From the NCBI RefSeq assembly GCF_001676785.2, contig NZ_CP015910.2, forward strand, positions 1,984,001-2,048,000: a DNA stretch of 64,000 nucleotides, in the 5' to 3' direction. The DNA comes from Brachyspira hyodysenteriae ATCC 27164 (GTDB lineage Bacteria; Spirochaetota; Brachyspiria; Brachyspirales; Brachyspiraceae). The notes under the pieces are model-generated. The model did no database searches. It saw nothing but the letters and a program-made list of their open reading frames with translations, and was not told the origin of the DNA. The position numbers and the translations under genes were made by a program. Shown here piece after piece: positions 54,600 through 62,705 of this stretch (position 1 is the stretch's first letter; every line of letters starts with the position of its first letter).

Positions 54600-54735
54600 A
54601 CAATTATTAACCTTATTAAATATACAACTTATTATCGGAAGTAATTTATTAAAGTTAATAGTCTTATAAATAAATATTATTTCACAATGTATATTTATAC
54701 AGTATTTTTAATATCTAAAATACTGTAATTATATT

Positions 54736-54960
54736 CTATTTTATACTACATAAAGTATTTACTGCATTTTTTATAAAATTTCTATTATGGCTTACTATTA
54801 TCAAAGCGCAATTAAGAAAATATAAAGCCTCTTTCAAATGCTATATGGAATATATTAATATGATTAATGAGTTTATCCAATAAATATTCTTTATATATAG
54901 AATTATTAAACATTGTTTCAATAATATAATTTAATAATACACTATTACCTGATATCTTTT
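54736..54960 (-). pseudogene. Decayed remnant of an ABC-F ATPase gene
   Basis: Not a complete reading frame. On the minus strand, starting near 54960, the frame gives KKISGNSV (cf. LSGGE), then YLLDKLINHINIF, a degraded Walker B plus linker (standard LLLDEPTNHLDIF). After a one-base shift it reads HLKEALYFLNCALIIVSHNR and NFIKNAVNTLCSIK, ending at TAG (54736-54738). The last part equals the ABC-F ending (LEEAL..F.GALIIVSHDR.FI). Stops and shifts show loss of function. ABC-F proteins act on ribosomes or in antibiotic resistance. The rest of the 490-base gap (54600-54735 and 54961-55028) is AT-rich without further features. Confidence 0.6.
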
Positions 54961-55028
54961 TTCATTATAAGTTTTGGTTAACATATTTATTACATATATA
55001 TTTCTCATATAAAAAATGTCAATAAAAA

Positions 55029-55051
55029 AGACATGCCAAAAAAGCATGCCT
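55029..55051. terminator. Terminator downstream of the SDR gene
   Basis: AGACATGC and GCATGCCT form an 8-bp stem with one mismatch and an A-rich loop. A T-run follows on both strands; it lies 40 bases past the SDR stop (minus strand). Confidence 0.7.
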
Positions 55052-55090
55052 TTTTAACTTTTTGAAATGAAAATAATTATTTAAAATTAA

Positions 55091-55900
55091 TTAACCTTTT
55101 TTTCCTCCCATATCCATATACTGACTGTACATAGGTGAAGGAAGTCCAAAACCTCCTGCTACAGGCATAGTTTCACCTGTTATAAAAGATGAATTATCGC
55201 TTGCAAAAAACAGTACTGCATTAGCTATATCTTCAGGTGATGCAGGTCTGTTTAATGGTACATTCTTCAAAAATGATTTTAAAAATTCTTCTGACATACT
55301 TTCCATTGCTGCATCTGTTGCCACAAAGCCGGGTAACACAGCATTGCATCTTATATTGTTTCTAGCATACTGTACTGCAATGTTTTTTGTGAGGAAATTT
55401 ATTGCTGACTTTGATATGCCATAAGCCAATCTTGACATATCAGGAAAAATGCCTCCTACTGATGATATATTTATTATGCTTCCGCCTCCTGTTTTAATCA
55501 TTTGCTTAACAGCAGCCTTTGAAGGAAGATAAACACTCTTTAAGTTTTCGTTAACTATTTTAAAAAAGGCTTCAGTGTCACCATTAACCAAATCAAAATC
55601 TTTGCTAGTATCAGTAGTACCGAAATTATTTACAAGTATATCTATTCTATTTTCTTTTTTTATAACATCTTCAATCATAGAAGTAAATGTTTCTTCTTTA
55701 GTGGCATCAAAATATACAACATCAGCTTCTCCTCCGTTTTTTATTATATCATTTGCCACTTCTTTTCCTGCATCAAGTCTTCTTACAGCTAAATAAACTT
55801 TTGCACCATTTTCTGCAAGCTTCTTTGAGCATGCTAAACCTATACCCCTTGTAGATGATGTTACTAATGCTATTTTTTTATCTAAAAGTTTCATAACCAT
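55091..55900 (-). CDS. SDR oxidoreductase, 7alpha-hydroxysteroid-dehydrogenase-like
   Basis: 269 aa, Rossmann fold. Cofactor motif TSSTRGIG near residue 15, with R following in AVRRLDAG (position 40 region), suggesting NADP. NNFG replaces the usual NNAG. Catalytic Ser-Tyr-Lys are in SIINISSVGG and the Y-G-I-S-K segment (LAYGISKSAI). The end (PLNRPASPEDIANAVLFFAS, then FITGETMPVAGGFGLPSP) resembles clostridial 7alpha-HSDH, as does the NNFG form. It would oxidise the 7-hydroxyl of bile acids, sensible for a gut spirochaete. A generic SDR cannot be excluded. Located behind the MATE gene with a 61-base gap. Confidence 0.7.
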   Translation of the reverse strand: MVMKLLDKKIALVTSSTRGIGLACSKKLAENGAKVYLAVRRLDAGKEVANDIIKNGGEADVVYFDATKEETFTSMIEDVIKKENRIDILVNNFGTTDTSKDFDLVNGDTEAFFKIVNENLKSVYLPSKAAVKQMIKTGGGSIINISSVGGIFPDMSRLAYGISKSAINFLTKNIAVQYARNNIRCNAVLPGFVATDAAMESMSEEFLKSFLKNVPLNRPASPEDIANAVLFFASDNSSFITGETMPVAGGFGLPSPMYSQYMDMGGKKG

Positions 55901-55961
55901 ATATCTCCTTTATATTTTGTAATTACATTAAATCTAATAAATATTTTTATAATTAATATAA

Positions 55962-57281
55962 CTATTTTGAATATATAGTTCTGTATTTCATAAAAAATAC
56001 CATAGCAATAATAAAAGTTATAACTTCTGTAATAGGCATGACATACCAAATGCTATCTTTTACAAATATTAAAGGCATTATAAATATTAAAATACCACTT
56101 ACTATAAGTCCTCTTAATACAGCAATTATAAAAGAAGATGAAGGCTTCATTATTGCCTGAAAATAGTAAGTAGCATATACATTGAAAGGCAGTATTAAAA
56201 ATGATATAAAATAGGCTCTCATAATATTTTTTGATATAGACAAAGCTTCTTCTGAAGGCTTCATAAATGCTTTCATTAAAAAATCTGTATTAAAGTATGT
56301 AAACAAAGTATATACTATGCTAAGAACCAAAGCTGAAAATATACTGCATTTTACTGCTGATTTTATTCTCTCCATTTTACCAGCACCTAGATTTGTTGAT
56401 ATTATAGGCTGAGCTGCCTGCCCTATTGCATAAGCCGATGACTGAACTAATATATTAATATTTATTATTACAGAATAAACTGCCAAAGCTGATGTTCCGA
56501 AATATTTCATTATCTGCCTATTAAACATTAAAGCTAATATTCCCATCGCTATATCTATAAAGAATGTAGAAAAACCAATAGAGGCAATATTCTTTGATAA
56601 TGAAAATACTCCATTAACTTTTTGAAATTTCAAAGTATTTTTTTTAGTGAATAAATGAGATATCAATATAGAAGCAGTAATCACTTGTCCTATAGCTGTT
56701 GCAAGCCCTGCACCAAATATACCCATATCGCATATAAATACAAAGAAATAATCACCGAATACATTGAAAATACCTCCTGCCATAACTCCTAAAGTGGCTT
56801 TCATAGGTGCATTATCGTTTCTAAGAAATGCAGCAAAAAACTGACTGTAAGCAAATAAAGGAAGAATAATTTTTATAGGAAGAAAGTATCTTTTAGCTAA
56901 ATTTAAAAGAACTTCATCAGCACCGAAAAAATAAAGTATATTATCTTCAAATATTAATGATAATATCCAAACTATGAATATGACAGCAGATAAAGCTATA
57001 AAAGAAGCAGTAAAGAAATTATTTTGTTTATCATACTCTCCGGAGCCTTTTGCTTTACTGAAAAGTACAGAGCCTCCTATACCAAAAAGGAGTCCTATAC
57101 CATATATTACATTCCATATAGGAGCAAATACAGCCAAAGCAGCAGCTCCATTATCCCCCTCATATTGTCCAACCATAGCAACATCAACTATAGAATAAAT
57201 AGCGGCTATCAATGCACTTCCAAAACTAGCAGATAAATATTTAAAAAATATTTTTTTTACATCTGTTTTTAGCATATCCAT
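55962..57281 (-). CDS. MATE-family efflux transporter
   Basis: 439 aa with twelve helices in two bundles. Hallmarks: LSASFGSALIAAIYSIVDVAM, VGQYEGDNGAAALAVFAPIW near the N-terminus, IGGSVLFSKAKGSGEYDKQN, LVQSSAYAIGQAAQPIISTN in the second half and FMKPSEEALSISKNIMRAY. Resembles MepA/NorM/DinF drug-sodium or drug-proton antiporters. Upstream is a leader with promoter and terminator hairpin. The pairing with an HSDH-like enzyme suggests bile acids or another gut toxin as substrate, an inference. Confidence 0.88.
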   Translation of the reverse strand: MDMLKTDVKKIFFKYLSASFGSALIAAIYSIVDVAMVGQYEGDNGAAALAVFAPIWNVIYGIGLLFGIGGSVLFSKAKGSGEYDKQNNFFTASFIALSAVIFIVWILSLIFEDNILYFFGADEVLLNLAKRYFLPIKIILPLFAYSQFFAAFLRNDNAPMKATLGVMAGGIFNVFGDYFFVFICDMGIFGAGLATAIGQVITASILISHLFTKKNTLKFQKVNGVFSLSKNIASIGFSTFFIDIAMGILALMFNRQIMKYFGTSALAVYSVIININILVQSSAYAIGQAAQPIISTNLGAGKMERIKSAVKCSIFSALVLSIVYTLFTYFNTDFLMKAFMKPSEEALSISKNIMRAYFISFLILPFNVYATYYFQAIMKPSSSFIIAVLRGLIVSGILIFIMPLIFVKDSIWYVMPITEVITFIIAMVFFMKYRTIYSK

Positions 57282-57317
57282 AAATAAACTCCAATATTAA
57301 AGTTTAAAAACAAAAAA

Positions 57318-57400
57318 GGCTGAATAAGAAATCTAATAATTAGACATCTTATCCAACCTTTGGTATTTTTCTCTCCAATAAGTCCTCCGATGAACTTGGC
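57318..57400 (-). ncRNA. Attenuator-like 5' leader of the MATE operon (riboswitch candidate)
   Basis: The RNA from about 57400 begins AUGCCAAGUUCAUCGGAGGA. An early fold is possible: CAUC/GAUG and CUUAU/AUAAG with a GGAGGA internal loop and UUGG/CCAA. It competes with a long terminator (57318-57358) whose arms include GAUAAGA and UCUUAU, plus UCUAAU/AUUAGA, then UUUUUU at 57312-57317. The AUAAGAUG stretch is in both folds, so they exclude each other. No class matches with certainty. It ends 31 bases before the MATE ATG. Confidence 0.55.
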
Positions 57401-57404
57401 ATGT

Positions 57405-57432
57405 ATTATATCATATACAATTTACAAGTCAA
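57405..57432 (-). promoter_or_regulatory. Consensus promoter of the MATE leader
   Basis: Minus-strand TTGACT (57427-57432), 16-base spacer, TATAAT (57405-57410). Places +1 at about 57398-57400. Confidence 0.75.
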
Positions 57433-57495
57433 ATTTTGGACTAATCTTTTTTTACAAATACTAAATTTTATTTCAGTACTTCTCATATTTATTTA

Positions 57496-57524
57496 TTGAT
57501 ATTTTTTGTATAATATATTATATT
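57496..57524 (+). promoter_or_regulatory. Probable promoter of the barrel protein gene
   Basis: TTGATA (57496-57501), 17-base spacer, TATATT (57519-57524), about 58 bases before the ATG. Weaker match at -10. Confidence 0.4.
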
Positions 57525-57582
57525 AGTATAGTATAAAGTGTATTATTGTAAAAAATATAAATAAATTAAGAAGATTAAATTT

Positions 57583-58329
57583 ATGAAAAAGTTTTTATTT
57601 ACATTTATTTTAATGTTAATATTATCAGCATTAGCCTATTCTTTCCCATACAAAATGTACACAGGTATGACTGGTGCATTACGTCTTGGTGGAACTCTTT
57701 ATCTTAACAATGACAGAATAGGTACATCAAAATATACTTTATCAAGTCCATTAATGATAAATTTCGGAATACTAAGAAACTTGGATATATTTGCAAGAGT
57801 AGTACCTATAACTTATGTACCTGAAATAGGCGTAGGTGTAGAAGGACAGCCTCAATTCTCTATAATGCCTAGATTTCAATTTTTTAATGGGTTTATAGGG
57901 GCAGTTGAAGTATTATTTCCTGGATCGTCTAAACAGAAATTTGGGCTTAATCCTCAGCTTCATTATTTAATAGGTTTAGGAGACTTTTTTACAGCTTTCT
58001 TTAATTTTGAACTTCCTATGTATTTCGATGATCCAAGAGGAGTTGTTGAATCTATAAGATTGAAAACTGCTTTCGGTGTTTATCCCGGAGCATTGTTCGG
58101 ATTCTCTTTAGCTGGTATATATTTAGAATATCATTTCGCTTATGACTTTTATAATAGTGCTTTGCTATATCTTAATCATTTAGGAATAGGTCTCTATTTA
58201 GTATTAAACAGCGATGCAAGCCTGTCTCTAAACTTTACACCGTATTTGGAGCAATTATCAACAGGATTCTATTTTGGAATAGGTGCTTCTATATCATATA
58301 CATTTGATTTCAGCAAATTCCTTAGATAA
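57583..58329 (+). CDS. Putative outer membrane beta-barrel protein
   Basis: 248 aa. Signal peptide MKKFLFTFILMLILSALAYS. Strands follow one another: GMTGALRLGGTLYLNNDRIG, LMINFGILRNLDIFARVVPI, FSIMPRFQFFNGFIGAVEV, LHYLIGLGDFFTAFFNFELP, FGFSLAGIYLEYHFAY, GFYFGIGASISYTFDF. Ends FSKFLR, close to the aromatic terminal strand of barrels. No recognised family. The 264-base gap after it (58330-58593) contains only AT-rich sequence. Confidence 0.6.
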   Translation: MKKFLFTFILMLILSALAYSFPYKMYTGMTGALRLGGTLYLNNDRIGTSKYTLSSPLMINFGILRNLDIFARVVPITYVPEIGVGVEGQPQFSIMPRFQFFNGFIGAVEVLFPGSSKQKFGLNPQLHYLIGLGDFFTAFFNFELPMYFDDPRGVVESIRLKTAFGVYPGALFGFSLAGIYLEYHFAYDFYNSALLYLNHLGIGLYLVLNSDASLSLNFTPYLEQLSTGFYFGIGASISYTFDFSKFLR

Positions 58330-58593
58330 TCAATTGATATAATTAAAAATATAGAACTCTATAAAACTATTTTATATTTTAATATAATTTAGTTTTACAA
58401 AATAATAAATATATTAGAAAATAATAAGTCTAGAATAAAATACATACTCAATTAGTTTATTTATAAAATTTAATATCTATATTTTATTATAGTCTATGCA
58501 AATATGAAATAAAAAAATATTTTTAGAACATAAAATATATGCTGAATGATTTTATATATTGACTTTTTTTATATTTTTATATAATCTACTTCA

Positions 58594-59124
58594 ATGATTA
58601 AATACTATATTTTTTTAATAATGATAACAGTAAATACTCTATACCCCTTAGTTATAGTAGAAGAGAAATTAAATAAGAAGAGTATGTACCTTTGGCAGAA
58701 TTTAGAGTACACTCTAACATATACAGGAGATGCTGATAAATTCAAACCTGAAGGTATTAATACAAATGCTATAAGCGATTTTGAAGTGCTTAATGAAAGA
58801 GTAGAAATAGAAACTATTCATAAAGACAATGAAATTCCAACTATGAATTATAAAATAATATATACTATGAAGCCTTTAAGAAATGGCAAATTAAAAATAC
58901 CTGAGTTGGAAGCAAGATATTATAATGTAGAAAGAGGAAACAGTTTAGTACCTAAAGAACAGATGATAGATGAACATAATATAAGAGTATTCAGTTCATG
59001 GTTCCTATTAATAATGATAGGACAGTGGATTGTAATAATACTTATAGCACTTTTAATTTATAAGTTCATAAAAGATCAGCATAAATTAAATAAAAAGAAC
59101 TTTGCAAATAAACAAACATCATAA
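58594..59124 (+). CDS. BatD-like membrane-anchored protein
   Basis: 176 aa. Signal peptide (YYIFLIMITVNTLYPLV), a single extracytoplasmic beta domain (VEEKLNKKSMYLWQNLEYTL; DFEVLNERVEIETIHKDN; NYKIIYTMKPLRNGKLKIPE) and a C-terminal transmembrane helix (WFLLIMIGQWIVIILIALLI). The domain resembles one BatD/oxygen-tolerance immunoglobulin-like repeat, and the gene is followed by a MoxR ATPase 37 bases later, as in Bat operons. A full BatD is 400-600 aa, so this is a shortened form. Moderate confidence. Confidence 0.55.
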   Translation: MIKYYIFLIMITVNTLYPLVIVEEKLNKKSMYLWQNLEYTLTYTGDADKFKPEGINTNAISDFEVLNERVEIETIHKDNEIPTMNYKIIYTMKPLRNGKLKIPELEARYYNVERGNSLVPKEQMIDEHNIRVFSSWFLLIMIGQWIVIILIALLIYKFIKDQHKLNKKNFANKQTS

Positions 59125-59161
59125 TTTTAATATATATACAAAGAACTATGAGGAATAACAT

Positions 59162-60205
59162 ATGACAGATAATATCAATAACAGTGAAAATTCAAATGAA
59201 ATAAGCAGTGAAATAGCTAATGCCAGCAAGGATTTACAAGCCATATCAGAAGCTTCAAAAATGGCTCTTGATGTTGTAAATGCTATAAAAAATGAAATAA
59301 AAAAAGTAATTATCGGACAGGAAAACATGCTCGATAAACTTCTATTAGGAATTATATGTGATGGGCATGTATTGTTAGAAGGAGTACCTGGACTTGCAAA
59401 AACATTAACTGTAAAATCATTGGCAAGCACAATAGATGCAAGTTACAAAAGAATACAGTTTACACCAGATTTGCTTCCTGCTGATATAGTTGGTACTGAA
59501 ATTTATGACATAAAAAATTCAGTATTTCTTCCTAAACAAGGACCTATATTTTCTAATATAATATTGGCGGATGAGATAAACCGTTCGCCTGCTAAAGTAC
59601 AGTCAGCACTTTTAGAGGCAATGGGAGAACATCAGGTTACTATAGGAGATAAAACATACAGACTTCCTGATGTATTCTTAGTATTAGCAACTCAAAACCC
59701 TATAGAACAAGAAGGAACCTACCCTCTTCCAGAAGCTCAGGTTGACAGATTTATGCTTAAAGTTATAGTAAAATACCCTACTAAAAGTGAAGAAAAAACT
59801 ATAATAAAAAATATGTCATCTTCAAAACCTGCAGAATTAAAGCCTATAACTACAATAGAAACTATAGAAAAATTAAGAAAATTAGCCAATCAAATACATA
59901 TAGAAGAAAGATTGATTGATTATATAGTAAACATTATAGATGCCACAAGAAATCCAAAAGATTATAAACTTCAAAGCGAATACATAGAATACGGAGCTTC
60001 TCCAAGAGCAGGAATATATTTAACTAAAGCAGCAAAAGCAAATGCTATGATGCAGGGCAGAGGATTTGTAATGCCTGAAGATATAAGAGCTGTTGCTTAT
60101 GAGGTATTAAGACATAGAATAAGCGTAAGCTATGAAGCACAGGCTGAAAATGTTAATAGCGATATGATTATAGAAAACTTGCTCGCGAATATCAATGTGC
60201 CTTAA
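59162..60205 (+). CDS. MoxR-family AAA ATPase
   Basis: 347 aa. An N-terminal helical extension of about 35 residues precedes the family core: IGQENMLDKLLLGII, Walker A LEGVPGLAKT, Walker B IILADEINRSPAKVQSALLE, sensor LVLATQNPIEQEGTYPLPE and arginine finger region QVDRFMLKVIV. Typical MoxR length is about 330. MoxR ATPases act as chaperones with VWA-domain proteins (BatA, BatB, DUF58 proteins); none of those is in the window, so this unit is incomplete here. Confidence 0.92.
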   Translation: MTDNINNSENSNEISSEIANASKDLQAISEASKMALDVVNAIKNEIKKVIIGQENMLDKLLLGIICDGHVLLEGVPGLAKTLTVKSLASTIDASYKRIQFTPDLLPADIVGTEIYDIKNSVFLPKQGPIFSNIILADEINRSPAKVQSALLEAMGEHQVTIGDKTYRLPDVFLVLATQNPIEQEGTYPLPEAQVDRFMLKVIVKYPTKSEEKTIIKNMSSSKPAELKPITTIETIEKLRKLANQIHIEERLIDYIVNIIDATRNPKDYKLQSEYIEYGASPRAGIYLTKAAKANAMMQGRGFVMPEDIRAVAYEVLRHRISVSYEAQAENVNSDMIIENLLANINVP

Positions 60206-60236
60206 TAATTTTAATTTATAAAATATGATTGATTAT

Positions 60237-60268
60237 AAAGCCTGGTTATTAAGTAATCGGGCTTTTTT
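60237..60268 (+). terminator. Terminator of the MoxR gene
   Basis: AAAGCCTG and CGGGCTTT (one G-T pair) around a 13-base loop, followed by a T-run. Placed just before the convergent nuclease-like gene ending at 60285. Confidence 0.8.
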
Positions 60269-60284
60269 ATTATAAAAATTTTTA

Positions 60285-60911
60285 TTAAATCAAAATTTCA
60301 TTATTGTCAGTTATATCATGCTTTATAATATCTAAAGTATCAGAATTAAAAGGGTATATTTTTAAACGTACATTATTGATTATCTTTTTTTTCTTAAACA
60401 AACGTCTCTCATTTATTTCATCTTTCTTCTTATTTGTACTATTATCTGTTTCAGAACAACTTTTAGAATCAATATTATTTTTATACACTAAATGAAAGTT
60501 TATATTTTCTATATCATTAGAATAAGCAAGAAAAATAGCTCTTATTCTCAAATATGCACCTAAAAACTGTTGATGAATCCATTTTAAATCATCATCATGA
60601 ATATCATTTTTTAATTCTATTATATGTAAATCAAATTTATCATTATTATTTTTATTTATGATCACAGCATCAGCACATTTTTTCATATTTAAATGGCTGA
60701 ACTTTCTCTCTCCTTCTATATCTGAACTACAAATAGATTCAGAGCTTAATTTTACATGGCATTCCATATTTGATTTTTCATCTTTTATAATAAAAATATC
60801 TTTTATTACATCAATTTTACACATTGTATTATTAAATAGATATTTTTTTTCACCTTTTTTATTAACTATAAAATCAGAATTATAAAGTTTATTAAAATCG
60901 TCCATAATCAT
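60285..60911 (-). CDS. Putative PD-(D/E)XK nuclease, partner of the second ATPase
   Basis: 208 aa, starting 5 bases after the ATPase stop. Core pattern: CADAVIIN (D81), then DLHIIELKNDI (E99, K101), followed by a helix with a glutamine pair (WIHQQF, Q114-Q115). Asp, ExK and the following Q are the usual residues of restriction-like nucleases. The last third is lysine-rich (RRLFKKKKIINNVRLK), consistent with nucleic acid binding. It does not resemble the nuclease-like protein at 47124 beyond the catalytic pattern. Family unnamed; function inferred. Confidence 0.5.
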   Translation of the reverse strand: MIMDDFNKLYNSDFIVNKKGEKKYLFNNTMCKIDVIKDIFIIKDEKSNMECHVKLSSESICSSDIEGERKFSHLNMKKCADAVIINKNNNDKFDLHIIELKNDIHDDDLKWIHQQFLGAYLRIRAIFLAYSNDIENINFHLVYKNNIDSKSCSETDNSTNKKKDEINERRLFKKKKIINNVRLKIYPFNSDTLDIIKHDITDNNEILI

Positions 60912-60916
60912 TAATC

Positions 60917-62272
60917 TTAATTTATTGCATCATATTCTATAGAGGCATTATTTATATATTTATGAAATGTTTCTATATAAAATCCTGTTTCTCTATCGCC
61001 TTTCAATTCTTTTACGGTTGTAATATCATTGTCATCAGTATCAAATTGATATATTCTAATTTTGTCTATATATATGGTGTCATTTTCAGTATATGAATAC
61101 TCTTTTAATATTTGATTTTTTTTATCCTCATCTTTCATGCTATGAAGAACAGCCATATTATTTATATGTTCTAATATAGTGTCGCTGTGAGTAGATATTA
61201 TTATATTTCTTTTTTTATTAACTAGATTTATTAATACACGAGCTAATTGTTTCTGCAATTTCAAATGCAATGATAATTCAGGCTCCTCTATAAATAAATC
61301 GCCTAAAATAGGATAATATTTTAAAAGTAAATATAATGGAGCAACTTCCGTTATAACAGCAGAGCATAAATGCATAGGTACTTTTAAATCTTTGTTATTA
61401 GGCTGATAGTACATAGCATTTGTTTCTCTATTAAGATTTATTTTACCTTTTAGTATGTTATTTTCAAATATTTCTATTATATCTTTATAATTATCATTTT
61501 CTCTAAAATTATAAGATAAATCTATTAAACTATTAATAAAATCTATAATAGGTTTTTGAAATATAGTTTTTTCTTTTTTATCTTTAATACTAAATTGATG
61601 CATATTTGATATTTTTGATAATTCTTTATATGTTAATAAAAAACCAGTTCTTGATGTAGGTAAAAATTTTAAATCATAGAAAGTATTTTGTAATATATTA
61701 CTAATAATATTTTTAATTAGGAATATATAATCAATATTTTCATATTTAAAACCAGTCATAAAATCATTTTTTTTGTTAATAGCTACATAATTTTGAATAA
61801 TTAGAACATCAAATAAACAATTTGAATAATCAAAATATATACTTTCTAAATTTATTACATTATCCTCATCATTAAAAATAATTTGTAAAATTTCTGTTTT
61901 ATATTTATTTAATAATTGATTTAGAAAATTATAAAATATATTAAGCTCATTTTTTGACAGTAAATGTTTATTATCAGAATCTGAAAAAAAATTCAATATA
62001 TTTTTACCATGATTTATATTCTCATTTATTTTTATATATTTAGTAACTATATTTTGCATTTCTTTATATTCTTCCAAGCTGTAAATAAATTCTTTATCCT
62101 GAAAGATAATATTTACAATATCATCACTATATTTCATCAAGCCGTATATTAATGTCATTAAATAACTTTTTCCGCTGTTATTATCACCTATAAACAATAT
62201 AAGATTAGAAAGTTCTATTTCTGCCTCTTTAATCTTACCGAAATTTTTAATTATTAGCTTGGAATATGACAT
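60917..62272 (-). CDS. AAA/ABC-type ATPase of the second defence-like cassette
   Basis: 451 aa from the ATG at 62272 (AAAGG upstream); a longer frame adds 25 hydrophobic and lysine-rich residues and is rejected. Walker A FIGDNNSGKSYL (29-36), Walker B LGDLFIEEPELSLHLK, His switch IIISTHSDTIL. Between them lies a long low-complexity insertion (N, I, Y, D-rich). A C-terminal part (TVKELKGDRETGFYIETF) may contact the partner. Resembles the ATPases of OLD or AAA_21 type that team up with nucleases. Locally more AT-rich than flgG or MoxR genes, in keeping with transfer. Confidence 0.7.
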   Translation of the reverse strand: MSYSKLIIKNFGKIKEAEIELSNLILFIGDNNSGKSYLMTLIYGLMKYSDDIVNIIFQDKEFIYSLEEYKEMQNIVTKYIKINENINHGKNILNFFSDSDNKHLLSKNELNIFYNFLNQLLNKYKTEILQIIFNDEDNVINLESIYFDYSNCLFDVLIIQNYVAINKKNDFMTGFKYENIDYIFLIKNIISNILQNTFYDLKFLPTSRTGFLLTYKELSKISNMHQFSIKDKKEKTIFQKPIIDFINSLIDLSYNFRENDNYKDIIEIFENNILKGKINLNRETNAMYYQPNNKDLKVPMHLCSAVITEVAPLYLLLKYYPILGDLFIEEPELSLHLKLQKQLARVLINLVNKKRNIIISTHSDTILEHINNMAVLHSMKDEDKKNQILKEYSYTENDTIYIDKIRIYQFDTDDNDITTVKELKGDRETGFYIETFHKYINNASIEYDAIN

Positions 62273-62390
62273 TTTCAAAATACCTTTTTTAATTTGTATT
62301 ATTTTATAATAGAATTTTATCTTTAACAAGTATTTTAATATATACATAAGTAAATATATTTTATCAAAAATAAAATTATATTTTTAATAT

Positions 62391-62436
62391 ATGGGGCTTT
62401 GCCCCATACCCCACTTCTTTTGTTGTCACAAAGAAG
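62391..62436. repeat. Palindromic intergenic element
   Basis: ATGGGGC-TTT-GCCCCAT is a perfect 7-bp hairpin; next to it CTTCTTT and AAAGAAG form a second stem (62414-62436). The GC-rich hairpins differ from surrounding AT-rich DNA, like other dispersed repeats. The whole gap 62273-62705 has no gene; near 62520-62535 there is TTCGCGAA, a further small palindrome. Confidence 0.45.
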
Positions 62437-62705
62437 CAAAAAGACTGCATTTTTGACCTAAAATTATGGTATTATCATTATTAAATACATATTCTTAAAA
62501 ATTAAGCTGTAATATGTGCATTTTCGCGAAGCGTGTAAAAAAAGTAGATAATATTAATATATTTATATAGTTTTGAAATAGTTTTAATGTAAAAAAGCAT
62601 TTAAATAACTTAACATAATATTTTTTATATAAATTCTAATAAAGCAATTTTTGTAATTACCGAAGATATAATATAATAAATTTATAAGATAATGGAGTGT
62701 ATTAT

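Noticed and set aside
57318-57400. Glycine riboswitch or ykkC-type guanidine element ahead of the MATE gene
   Set aside because: A GGAGAG segment recalls the glycine aptamer, but the CCGAAGG core and second aptamer are absent, and the ykkC core is not seen. I keep it as an unassigned leader.
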